A DNA stretch of 64,000 nucleotides from Piper betle (GCA_033002965.1 JAURVB010012937.1:62001-126000), one strand, 5' to 3'. Counted from the stretch's first letter, positions 33,684 to 45,471 are shown. A program made the numbers and translations. Notes: generated by a model from the sequence alone, not told the origin.

Positions 33684-34312
33684 CCAAATTTCGGCAATGA
33701 GGTTGGTACGGTAAATCATCACTTTCGAGTGCGTACATCCCATTAGCCTCCTCCTACCTATTCTTTATCTCATCTTTTGTCAATTTCAGACGTTCACCAT
33801 GAACAAAGAATTTTGATTCAAAGGCAATCCATAGCCCCATGTCCTGTATAATGTCATGCATTGTCAACAAGCCACCATCTTTTAAATCGAGCATGCACGC
33901 CGCCAACAATCTATCTATAATTGCATATCCTCTATTGATCGTATCATGATAACTGCCATCCAAATCCAAAATCCCATCTCCAATCCAAAACTCTACAAGC
34001 TCTTCTTGATCAAATTGGATAATCTTCCGGATACAAACAGCATAACGAGAAACACTCCTTCTCAACATCATTTTGTATGTTGTCGTAACTCATTTTTAAG
34101 ATAGAAAAAAGTCTTCAGACCCTTGAACCTTCGCTGGAGATTTTCGAAGATTATACAATGCGTCTTCCCAAGCTCCAGACTGTATTTACATTTCATAGCC
34201 CAACCAATAACAATGAGTGCGAGCGGCAGCCCTTTACATTCTTTAGCAACACATTTAGCAAGGTCGAGGATTTCATTATGGGAGGAATGAAGGGTCTTAG
34301 TCCCAACATGTA
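33684..34312 (-). pseudogene. CNL-type NB-ARC fragment (GLPL to MHD)
   Basis: Minus-strand pieces in order: LAKCVAKECKGLPLALIVIG (GLPL), AWEDALYNLRKSPAKVQGSE, then after frameshifts EELVEFWIGDGILDLDG and INRGYAIIDRLLAACMLD (winged helix), and LLTMHDIIQDMGLWIAFESK (MHD motif). This is the ARC half of a CNL, complementary to the P-loop half at 8,211-8,710. At least three frameshifts are needed to read it. LRRs are missing. Confidence 0.8.
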
Positions 34313-34663
34313 ATAAGATTTAGATTATTTTGGCACTAATTATTTAGCTTCCATCAAAGAAATTCAGGAGTTAGAGAGCTAAGTTGGAAGATTGAGTTTT
34401 AATTGACAGAAGCATGAAGTTACATTTGATGAGAAAAAGAGTGCTGATGTAATTCATCTTTTGTACTAAGCCTTGAGAGGAGGCCATATTTGCAACTATA
34501 TATCAATCATGAAAAAACTACAACTTCACCGATAAATCAGATAAGCGTACAACATTATGGAAATTGATGTGCCATTTCAATTTCTTATTTTTTTCATGAT
34601 AGGAGTGGCCCCATTTTCACTAGTTGAAGTTGTGGTTGAATTTGCACTACCAGTGCTGCTAGA
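34313..34663. other. Spacer and LRK10L 3' flank remnant
   Basis: 34,313-34,530 has no recognisable content. 34,531-34,663 matches the end of the LRK10L 3' region (GATAAATCAGATAAGCGTAC, then the ancestral tail codons), so the NDUFA6 scrap is missing here. Confidence 0.5.
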
Positions 34664-34707
34664 TTAACCTTCTCTTGTTATCCCTGTTCCAGCAGCCGCA
34701 TATGGGT

Positions 34708-34973
34708 GATGAAAGGGATTGGGAGGAAACGGCACCTCCATTCCACCTTCCAACATCTTCACCACGCCGCTCATCGGCGGCCTCGACTCAGGCAAGTACT
34801 GCACACACCTCAGTGCAACCGGCAGCACCTCCCTGACGTTGATCAAATGGATTGGGAGGAAGTGGCGCCTCCATTCCACCTTCCAACATCTTCACCACGT
34901 CGCTCATCGGCGGCCTCGACTCCGGATTGTACTGCACACACGTCAGTGCAACCAGCAGCACCTCCCTGACCTT
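34708..34973 (-). repeat. 133-bp tandem duplication in LRK10L copy 3
   Basis: Units begin GATGAAAGGGATTGGG (34,708) and GATCAAATGGATTGGG (34,841), 133 bp apart. The unit covers kinase subdomain XI (RPPMSDVVKMLEGGMEV). 133 is not a multiple of three, so the original tail is read out of frame. Equivalent pairs start at 29,943/30,076 and 46,425/46,558. Confidence 0.92.
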
Positions 34974-36507
34974 GTGCCTATGCTTCTCCTCAACCCCACA
35001 CTTGTACAATATTTTCTCCCAATTTTTTTGCTCATGCTTCTTCCCCACCCACCTAGGAAACCACTCTTGGCTCTCCCGGCTCATGTTGATGTTCAAGTTC
35101 TTCCTCCTCCCCACAATCTCAAACAGCAGCATCCCATAACTATAAATATCACACTTCTCAGTAACAGGATTTGGAAACCAAAGCTCTGGTGCAGCATAAC
35201 CAGGGGTGCCCCTTGCTCCACTCATGGTCACATGTGTCCTGTCCCTGTTACATAGTTTGGCCAGCCCAAAGTCTGCAACCTTGGGGGTCCAATTCGTGTC
35301 TAATAGAACATTGCCTGGTTTGATGTCATAGTGGATAATTCTCTGTTGGCACTCCTTATGCAAATATGCAATACCTTTGGCTGTTCCTATAGCAATGTTA
35401 AGGAGCTTCTCCCAGTCAAGAGCCCCATAATTTGCACAGAACAAGAACCTGTCTAATGATCCATTTTCAAGATACTCATAAACAAGGGCTTTCATTGATT
35501 GATCAAAGCAGTAACCATAGAGCTTGACAAGATTTATGTGGTTGGTTCTTCCAAGGGTGCCCACTTCTGCCATGAACTGCTCTTTGACTCTTCTCTTATC
35601 AACATTTCTTCGCAGGACCTTAACTGCTATGTTTGCTCCCCTGATCTCTCCCTTGAAAACAGTCCCAAAACCGCCAGCTCCTAATTTCTCAGAGAAATTG
35701 TTCGTGAAACTGTGCAGCTGTTGCCTTGTGAACCTAATGGGTCTATCTCTGGCCATTCCTATGAAAAACCTTTCAATTGTTTGATTGCTTTCTGTACCCA
35801 ATTGGTCTCTCACACTGGATGTGAACTGGCTTGAAGACCTTTCCCTGCTGTTGCTTGGACTTGCTTTCCTGTTATATGTCATAATAATTCCAGAAACAGC
35901 ACCCACAACCAATGTCACTGCAAATTCCGAATATCAGATTATACACCTCGAACAAGAGTCGAGACAGACACACTCATTTTAAAAAAAAAAAGTTACCTAT
36001 TAGCATGGCCTTGAAGTTAGTTACAAATAAAACTCCAAATATCACAGAAATTGCAAAGTTTTTCACAGACGTCGATGATGTAGAAGGAGAACTTGACACT
36101 TGTGCAAGATGGGCAGGAGCAGATGGTCCAGCTGTAATCGAATTTCTTGGCGTTTGTCCTGGTGGGCTAGCTGGATCTACATGAGCTACCATCGTGGTCA
36201 TTCGTCCTTGCTGATTCCTCATTCCTGGCGTTTGACCTCGTGGGTCAGCTGGATATACCTCTATCACAGAGGTCAGCTGTGGTAGACGATTCCTCATTGC
36301 GTTGTTGAGGATCCCACCTATATTAGGGTTGATGGGAGGAGGGTTTTCCTTTTGTTGTTTCTTTCTGCCAAAAGGGCTTTCCATTTGGGTTTTCATTTTT
36401 CTGAACATCCTGCTGGGTTGGAGGAAGAAGAAGTGGGTGTAGGGATATGAAAAACGGAAACAACACGAGACCCAGGAAGAAAGGAGGGAGGGCTTGATGA
36501 GGAGCAA
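34788..36507 (-). CDS. LRK10L-type receptor-like kinase, copy 3 (two exons, intact)
   Basis: Exon 1 36,507-35,997, intron 35,996-35,918 (79 bp, GTAACT to TTGCAG), exon 2 35,917-34,788: 1,641 nt, 546 residues, no stop. Residues 1-150 are a Pro/Ser-rich region (conserved Met34 at 36,408 may be the true start), 151-184 are hydrophobic, and the kinase is about 245-515. It has LGAGGFGTVFKG (249-260), Lys270, HYD 366-368 (non-RD), DFG 386-388 and APE 413-415. Non-RD receptor-like kinases commonly act in pathogen recognition at the plasma membrane. The GUB_WAK and WAK-associated ectodomain of typical LRK10L proteins is absent. The last residues are out of the ancestral frame because of the 133-bp duplication (34,708-34,840 and 34,841-34,973). 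Confidence 0.85.
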
Positions 36508-37060
36508 AGGGAGAGCGGATCAAGTGCGACCGTGACAGTGTAGAGGAAGATCAATTGGGAGGGCATATCAAGTCAATGCGTAGAAGAAGATCGGAAAAGC
36601 AGATCCAGTGTGACCGTAAAACTGTAGAGCCGAAATACAAATACAGGATAAAAGTGTGACCGTAAAAGTGGGCATATGGCATATCAAGTTAATTGTGGCG
36701 AAGAAGACAGGAAAATAATATCTCTAGGTAATCATGCATATTAGAATTAAAATATTATAGTATACATAAATAATGTTCGCTGATGAAAAAGTTCTATGTA
36801 AAATGAATTCTTTTTAGTGTAAGAATACAATCACAATAATTAAATTAATGCTTAAAAAATTAATTGTTTGTACTATACTTAATTAACAAATAAAATACAT
36901 ACTCTTATATTATATTTTAGAGATTTTACTAGACAAGAATGATATTTTTTGATACTACCTAACCTTGGAAGAACCAAAATTAATTATCAGAAAGGAAAAA
37001 AATTATAATGATAAAATTGTCCTTTACTTTTTTTTTTAAAAAAAAGTTATTCTTCAACAG
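36508..37060 (-). repeat. LRK10L 5' flank unit, copy 3
   Basis: 36,508-36,700 has the same short repeated words as the flank of copy 2; 36,700-37,060 is the shared AT-rich block. Likely holds the promoter of copy 3; no element can be pinned down. Confidence 0.6.
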
Positions 37061-37628
37061 ATGGTCGCGCCCACGGTCGCCATGCCCTGCAAGGCTAGGC
37101 ACTGGCAAGGGCCACTACCTTGGGCCTAACCTCTTTTGGGGCGGCCTAACCTTGGCTGCCTCTAGCCAAGGGCAGCTAGAGGGGCAGCCAAGTCTCACCC
37201 TAGCCTTGGGGCGGCCAGTGGCAACAAAGTTAATTATTATTTTTAACAAATTTAAATCTATCTAGAGGTTTTTAAGACAATTCATAATTTTTCTCTTCTT
37301 TGGTAATTATGATTGATTCTTCTACAGAGTAGTCACATAAAAAATTCTTCCCCTTTTATGGTAAAAAACTTTATATTTTAAGCTAAACATATAAACTTAT
37401 TTTAATATGGATAAGATTATATAAATGATCTATAAATTTTATAGACTATGAACAAGGCTGTAAAACCAGTCTCAAGTCAGTTTGAGTTAGTTCAGCTTTT
37501 AAACTATAAATATAGGGCCCAGATGGCCATGTGTGCATGTTATAGAGGTTAAGTATGATTAATATACATATGATAACTTTAGTCATGATGTAGCAAAGCA
37601 TGAGTAATCAACGTTTACCCAAGGTATA

Positions 37629-38947
37629 TGATGTGAAAATTATAGCGTAAGTGCACGTGCCGAATCAAGTAATAAAATAATAAGAAAGTATCGTCTCACG
37701 AGGAATTATTACTAGAAATTTTCAGTGACCAAAATTTATTTAATTAATTATACTTAATTGAAAGAAAAATTCAAAGAGTGATTTAATTATAAACTAAAAC
37801 TAAACTAATCTAAAATGCAATATTTAAATCAAATACTAACTTCAAGACGACAAACGTAGGATTTTCAATATTACCAAGTGCTCTATATAATTAAAGTTAT
37901 AACTTCTACCTATGAGTCGCATATTTGGATTATTAACCACGGGAATTAATTATTTATGACATCTCTTCGATTCACCATAAACTTATCACTCGCACCCAAC
38001 TCCTATATCTCTATTAAATTGTGTATACAAAATGATACTTTAAGTTTGTCCCTTAACAGTTACCCAAGACATATGAGTATATCTCTATCTCATGTGTGAA
38101 TCACCTAAAATAGATAAACAAAGGCTATTTTATTCATTGACAAATTTAATCTTTCTATCTCTAGACAAGATCAAATCTCTAGATCAATCAATAGGTGATC
38201 AGGCTAATGACAGCATTAATGCATAAAATAAAATAGATAATCCAACATCATAATCACATAGATAAAAATTAATAACTTTTATTAATCCATGCACTAGTTA
38301 ATATTGAAAATCCTAGAAAGGAATTACTCCATAAAGTTTTCTATTAAACACAAGAAATTCATTTGTGATATGAAAGACATCGTTTAATTACAAAAAAAGT
38401 AAATCAAAATAAAGAAAAACTCTTTTTTGGAGAAAGTGTCTTCTTCTTCTTATCCAAATTCTTCATCTTGTTTTTCTTGTCTTTCGTGCCATCTCTTCAC
38501 CTTCTAATGTTGTTCTCTTCTTCTTTTTTTCGCAAAAGGACGTCCCCTTATATAGAATTTCTCTGTGTTTATCCACAACTCTAAAGATAATTAAGAATAT
38601 CTTACGAAGATCATGCTTATCCCTAACGTCCGAGGATATCCTTATCTCCAAAGATCTTTACAGCATATCTTCATGAAGATCACGCTTATCTCTAAGAAGA
38701 TCTCGCTTATCCTTAAAGTAGTTGTTACAAACTCCTATTAGTTGGCTAAGGATTGTCTTCTAACTCTTATACCCTCTTAGAACAGCATTAATTAGCACTT
38801 TTTTGAGCAAAATCACAATAATTTATCACATTATTAATAATATCTAATAAACTTTTAAACTAATAAAATTGATATATAAATAACTCGAAACATGACAAAA
38901 ACTCAATATAAAATGCAAATAATAATAACTCTTTTCCAGAGTTATCA
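37629..38947 (-). mobile_element. Solo LTR, 1,319 bp, with TSD
   Basis: Starts TGATGTGAAAATTATAG and ends GAGTTATCA, inside GTATA/GTATA duplications (37,624-37,628, 38,948-38,952). The related copies at 32,895 and 49,515 read straight through (AGGTATAGCGATTC). A minus-strand TATA box (CTATATAAGGGG, 38,544-38,555) sets the orientation. No interior remains, as expected after LTR-LTR recombination. It resembles gypsy Athila/Tat LTRs in style. Confidence 0.85.
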
Positions 38948-38987
38948 GTATACCGATTCTTGCTTGTGCTAGCTCAAAGTTTTAGGG

Positions 38988-39454
38988 TGTGAGATCCCTC
39001 AATTTAGTCTCACATCTAATACCTACTAGGAGAAGATCCTGTTTATAAGTGGGAATGGACTATAGATCTTTAACTTCTGGGGTACCCATTTTAAAGAAAT
39101 GACTTAGCCCATTACGTTGCACTTTGGGCTGGGTCGTTACAAATGGTATCAGAGCCGACCTGGTTCCGTGTTAGATGGTGGGCTGGATTAGAAACGTTGG
39201 CTAGGCTGCCGGTCACGGGCCAGAAAGGTCGTGGGCTGGGGCTAGCAACGGGCCAAGAATAGGCATTTCGGGGACGAAATTCCCTAAGGTGGGTGGATTG
39301 TGAGATCCCTCAACTTAGTCCCACATCTAATACCTACTAGGAGAAAAGATCCTGTTTATAAGTGGGAATGGACTATAGATCTTTAACTTCCGGGGTACCC
39401 ATTTTAAAGAAATGACTTAGCCCATTACGTTGCACTTTGGGCTGGGTCGTTACA
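38988..39454 (+). mobile_element. TRIM (terminal-repeat retrotransposon in miniature), 467 bp
   Basis: Terminal repeats 38,988-39,141 (154 bp) and 39,299-39,454 (156 bp) run TGTGAGATCC to GTCGTTACA and differ by three substitutions and a 2-bp indel. Between them, 157 bp hold a PBS to initiator Met tRNA (TGGTATCAGAGC, 39,144-39,155) and a purine-rich tract before the second repeat (39,284-39,298). A 5-bp duplication TAGGG flanks it (38,983-38,987 and 39,455-39,459). No coding capacity. Confidence 0.93.
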
Positions 39455-39946
39455 TAGGGCTAGATCAAGGTCGTTATACCGTCAAGTATCCGTTTAGTAT
39501 CCCCACCGAACTACCATCATCACGTCCACCTCGCAGCCAGCTATCAGCCTAGGCCCATCTCAGGCACCCGCGCCGCCACGCTGGCTGCTGGAGACGTTGT
39601 TTTCTTCGCCATTTCTCACCGCCACAACTGTGGTTCGGTGCATTTTGTGGCATAGGCGAACCACCTTCAGTCGGGCTGACCACCTAGATCGACTCCCCCA
39701 CCCACGACTGACATTTTGAGACTAGCCCCGACCCCACCGCCGTGACCGTGATCACCCCTGGCGACTCCCACTTTCCAAATGGCATTTTCCCCACTTTTCA
39801 GTCATTTTCTGACCCACTATCAGCCAGACACCATCGGCCATCGCCCTAGACACTTTTCCCTCAACCTCCTCTCTCAACCGCGATCTGTGTCAGCCCTGCT
39901 TTGCCACCGTTGGCATTTTTCGGCGACGGGCACCACCAACCAGTTT

Positions 39947-42843
39947 TGTAACACCTCAAATTCGGTTCACGCTCGTGAACCGAACCGGCATGTTACAGGC
40001 CCGGGTTAGGTCGGCTAACCCGAACCTAACTCATGCGGATCCAATCTCGGCGCCTTAAGATGAAGATACAACTCGCAATGCATTGATGAATATACAAACC
40101 CTAACATGGTACTACATGAATGACATGCAATTCAAGCACAAACCAATACAATTACGATCAAACTCAATAAAAATTTTAAAATAAAACGGACAGAATTTCC
40201 CCTAAAGTGTCATTAGGGTCCACCCTGTCAAAACAATACATACCAATATATATGCATATATCAACAATTTTAATCACACATAATCTAATATACTGTATAT
40301 TCATTATAGAACTTGGGCCACACTTATGCTGCACACTCTGATCACATCTCACCTCTTGTCCTCATGTCTTAGCTTTTCATCATATCATAACATCATCTCA
40401 TTTCATTTAATCATATCCTATCATGCCTTAGCATTTCACATCATTCACAATATAATAGCATCATAAATAAGGTATTAACCACTCTATCGACTAACATGTG
40501 TGCAAGCGACAAAATTGCTCCTTCGTCCAAGCTGGTTCCTCCAACTCGTGATTATTACCTACATATAGTATAAAAACACGTAAGTAACAAGTGTTACTGG
40601 TCCGGAAAATAAAATAACTATAACAAGCTGGCTATGAGAGCAAACTCTCATATGAAAGAAAACATCATATACTCCACATGAACACTCTGAAGGGCACTAC
40701 TGAGGAGCCACTGGGCTGCAGATCCGGTAGAATCCCGATCTATCTAGTACTGTGCTACTCTCAGCACTTCTTTTTCAGTACTTCGCATAAAACTTTTATC
40801 CTAAGCCCTCTCCAAACCTCCATATCTCTCCTGGCCTTGAGCACGAAAGCCGAGTACTCTCAGGCAGTCGCCTTTAGTACCCTTTGAACCACAAGTCCAG
40901 ACATGCGCTGTACTAAACAGTACCCATAAACCTCCACGTTCTCCGGGTGTGAGGAACTTAAACGTGGAGTTGTCAGGATCCCTCAGGAATGGAACAGTCC
41001 GCTGGCACTAATCCAGAGCCCGCTTTGACTATCACGGCATCCGCTCATGGTACGTGTAGTCGATTTCTCCATCTCTCGTCTCACTAAAAACTCGATAAAA
41101 CTATATATATAGGCCTGGGAAGGGATTCATATAATATGCCCGAAGGCAACTTGTGGTCGATCTTGTTTTCGAAATCATCCTCGAGGGATCTCATCCTCGA
41201 GGGGTTATTAATCCGAAAAATATTCGGTTAAATGGCCCGAGTTAAGTGGGATCTAATAAAACGCCACTTAACCCGTCCTGCAAATAATAAGATAAACATA
41301 CAATAGAAGAGCGTAAAACAGAGACAAGTCCCTAAACGGACCTGGTAGAAGCTCCAAACGTGTCATCGCACCTAGGCAGTGAGCTCCTACTTTGTACCTA
41401 CACATCAAAACTAAATACTAATGCTCACTAACTAAATGATGCATCAAACTCATATAATCAACACACTCACATAATCAAACCACATCCATCAATAGTAAAA
41501 TAATCATAAATATGAAAGTAATTCTAACGCATCCTATTCATACCAATTTTATTGTGTTTTTCTAAGTTACATCGTGGTCACTTATCATGTTCTGACTCGA
41601 TTTACCTCATTAGATCACTTACTCTTCATTCACACCATAATTAAGTATTAATCACATCAATAAACCAACCCTAGCATGCTGTGCTAACAATGATCAAGTT
41701 TAAATTATAAATTTGGAGGTAATTATATCTCACGTCGTCGGCAATCGGCGACGGCTAAGGTTCCGTCGTGCGTCTCAGAGCTCGAATTCGGCGCTCATCG
41801 GCGTCCGGCATTCGATCAGGATAAACTGGATGAACTCCTCGGAAGATCCGGCGAATTCCAGCGAATCCGATTTTTCGGCGGGTTCTGGCGGTTTTCCGGC
41901 GACTTCAGTGGTTTTCCGGCACCCTTCCGGCGGTTTTCCGGCGACAATTGCCGGCGGTGTCTACTAGCTAGATAGGAGTCATATAGGGTACCATCGGAAC
42001 CGGCTCGGCGAGCCCGACACATCCACGACGTCGACATGGTCAGCCAAGGTGGTGGCTAGCCGAAAAATGGCTAAAACAGAGGCTGGTCGTGGTTGTGTGG
42101 AGATCCGGCCGGGATGGGCGGTGTTGGCCTATGTTCTGGTCGGGGAAGGTCACTAGGCGGTCGATGGTGCTGAGGCGACCACCTGATCGTGGCGGTGACG
42201 GTCGCCAGCGGCGGAATCGGCGACGCGACCGAAATGTAGCCGCGGCGCTAGGCGAGGCAATTCCGGCGTGACGGCGGCCTGCTGGTCGGGGTGGCACAGC
42301 ACAGCCGTGGCGGAGCTGGGAGGCGACGATCGGCGGCCGGGCGGCGTCGACGCTGCACAGGGGCGGCGTCGGGGAATGGTGAGTCCTACTAGGTGACGCT
42401 GCACAGGGGCTGGGTGGCAATATCGTAAATAATACTTGACTCGTGTCCAACTCGAGTTAAGAATAATAACTAAGTCGTAGAAAATCCATTAAAAAATCCA
42501 AAAAAATCGGGAAAAGTCCCGTAAAATCAAATAAACACCAAAACATCATAATGATATGCTCTAGAGCTATCAACCCACCCAATTGCTCGTAAAGCGTCCT
42601 AAGGCGGTAAACGGCCTAAAACTAATTTTACGATCCACTATATATAAAAATATAAAAAACAAGTGGCATACTCTTATATATTCTGATAACTCATTCTGTT
42701 CTGCTATATTCATGATGTTATCATCATATACTTGGGTACGCATGACCCTCATAGCTCATGCACGAAACTGACTCGACTCAAAAATAACGGTCGAACCGAC
42801 CGGTTCTGAATATAAAACCCTAACTCGAATCGTGGGTTTTTCA
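39947..42843 (-). mobile_element. Long LTR (2.9 kb) of an F1-family gypsy element, minus orientation
   Basis: Runs from TGTAACACCTC at 39,947 to TTTTTCA at 42,843. Read on the minus strand the body matches the plus-strand F1 LTRs at 9.4 and 58-60 kb. Just beyond the end lies TCTTCCCTCCTTATAAAAAT, the complement of a gypsy polypurine tract. 41,700-42,400 is GC-rich and may be a separate insert or part of the LTR. The right partner LTR and right flank are not found, so it is truncated. Confidence 0.65.
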
Positions 42844-45471
42844 ATCTTCCCTCCTTATAAAAATTTCGTCCCAGAAATTTCAACTCAAGGAGGTTCTACT
42901 GAAACTAGTTCCTGGAAGCTGGGATACATATCAGTTGTATCCTCCACTGCTTCAACAGTCCTATACATCCTCACTGACAGTAGTGGTGCCGACATGGCGA
43001 GTCCTACTAGTGATGCTGACCATCTCAAACATTCTGGATTCTAGACTTCATGTGTCTGTTCTGACATTATCATCATCCTTCTCTTCTGTCCTGATCCTTA
43101 CTGTGGTCTACGCCTGTTCTAAGATTACCATCATGATTCTCTTCTGTTCTGATCCCTACTGCTAACTTGGAGGAAAACCCTAGGTCACCCCTAAGGGCCT
43201 ACTAGGTTGGTCAAGCAGATACTCTAGGGTATCGCAAGGTTCTAATCTGAGCTATGTCTGTGAGAACTACATCGAGGGTAAGACCTACTTGCTAGCATCT
43301 ACCCATGTCCCTCTAATCCTCATCTATGAAAAGTCATCTACATATACCCTCAGGAAACTCAATCCTAAATCCTACAACCATACTAAGGTGTGCTATGAGT
43401 CTCCTGTTAGGTACGAGTGTATAGGCTAATGAGATGCACGGCTCACTATCGCCAGTCTAAATCTAACTCTCAAGTGTCCTTGTATAAGGAACTGGACCGC
43501 TCACTGGGTCCTAGTTGACTCGGTCCTGAGTCAAGTATCTCACTCTGTTCTATAAGAGAACAAGGATAGCTACTATGACTCTACTGCATACTATGGCTCA
43601 GGTGACTATCTATACAACTACTAACTACTGCTGGAAGGAGGCGAGAACACCTATACATACATAGCGTGTCTCAAGGAGTATGATAACATACTCTGCATGG
43701 GACTGTGGAGTCTGCATCTGGTCTATGGCATGTGCTCTGTGCTCTGGTCAATGTATACTCATCTCAATCCTCTGGATAAACTGATGGTAGAACTGATACA
43801 TACAAAGGGGTGAGTGAGAATCCTCAAGTGAAACTCTACTCTATCTGACATCTCTAGGTTATAGGAAAGGAGGCTGAATCTAGTGGAAATCTAGTCACAC
43901 TGCTCAAGGACTCTCGATAGGTGACATCTCATCCTCACAGGTAGTGTCTGACGTCAGGTAAATGTGCAATCCACTAGGCTAAGAAAAATCTGCTACATAG
44001 GTATGTCACTCTAATCTGTAGTAAGGTCAGGGTATCATGCAAATGGCAGGGGAGATGAAATCCCTATGTAGCATACTGGGTGGCCAAAATATTGATAGTC
44101 TATGGACTTATCTCTAAGGTCACCACGATTTACTATGCCACAGGTGATCAGGATGTGGAACAGTCAATCAATGACGAATCTCAGAAACGGCTCCTAAGTG
44201 GCTCTAGTTCAATCAGCTAATAGTAGGCACATGTTTCTTGATACCGTACTAGTCACGCACTTCTAAACGGGCGGGGTTCAAACAACCCAAAGAACCACTG
44301 TCTCCCCTCAAGTCTACGGGGGCTCATAATGAGGTTCGACACATGTCTCGTCCGCTCTTCAATGGTGTGTGACCTGCAGTCCCGTACCGATTTGTAGCAC
44401 TAATCTTGACTCACATGACTACTACTGCTGTGATAGACTCTCAAGCAAAGCTATCAATGACGATGAGCATACACTGATATCACTCTGTCTGGTCAGCATG
44501 GTCTGTCCTGCTTGAAGTCCCTGTCGACATCGTTCTCAAGCTGGGGTGAAATCCTCATCGGAAGATCGGTCTGCAACATCTACCTGCACTATAAACCCTA
44601 ATCAGTACCATAAAGGTACCTCTATACTCAAGGCAAGGCTCAATCCTATGTCTCAAGGTAAGAACCTAATCGTGCTGGCGAAACACAAGGGAATTACTGT
44701 CCTTCTGAAAAACCCTTCCTCACTAACCCTCTATCTATGCCCAATGCTAGTATAGATCAACTCCTATCGCCTAGTGGCCCATCGCCAAATGGGTTAAACT
44801 ACACACGTGATCATCTACTAACCATCTGATCATTGCATGCTAGTTGTGGCCCATGGATGTACTATCATGTAATCTGCACAATCTGATCATTGTGACCATC
44901 CCATCTGGAGGTCATACTGTCATGTTCCCTGATTCTATCCATGCGCATCCCTATGAGACTGTCACTAAGAGTGCCTGATGGGGTTATCTTGTAATATTCA
45001 TCTGACCCAAGGGTGTTAGGTCAAAACACTAATTGCAAGAGAGATGTGAAGTCATATCCTATGCCATCTCATCCAAATAACCTTAGTTTTCCTAACTCTT
45101 CTCTGTTCTGCTAACTCCCCTTGTAGGTATATCTTGTTCCTCACGTTCTGGCCCTACTAAGCTCTAACTAATCTACTCGGTCGGCGGATGAGCAATACAC
45201 GGACGGCGGTAGTGCATCTTCTGTCGGTGGTAGTGCATCTCGGATGGCGGTTGTGTAACTCTGTCGGCGCCAATTCTACCTAGATACTAAAATCTGATCC
45301 TGATCGTATACATTGTAAATCCACTCTACTGTCTCTGACTTATCTTGGCTGCTAACAACTCGGCTTAGGTTGTCCAGTCATGCGTGTCTGATCCAGAGGG
45401 GTTTGGATCATGGTGCAGATACATATGATGGTAAACCTATGCTGAACCCACTCTAATCTCCTGCAATCTGA
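42844..45471 (-). mobile_element. Interior of the F1-family element, no pol recognisable
   Basis: About 2.6 kb following the polypurine tract. All six frames are broken and I recognise no gag, RT or integrase motif. A diverged 70-bp direct repeat lies near 43,055-43,160. Either a decayed 3' leader or a large non-autonomous (LARD-like) interior. Confidence 0.45.

Larger units (their letters stand above)
37060..39946 (+). mobile_element. F1-associated repeat block hosting nested insertions
   Basis: Same block as 32,290-33,540 but interrupted by a solo LTR (37,629-38,947) and a TRIM (38,988-39,454), and cut at 39,946 by an oppositely oriented LTR. Carries the GC-rich foldback (37,083-37,215) and a TATA-like box (37,503-37,513). 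Confidence 0.7.

Noticed and set aside
36972..37265. Plus-strand frames over the GC-rich foldback (also near 48,816)
   Set aside because: They arise from the palindrome and are not kept in the 32-kb copy.
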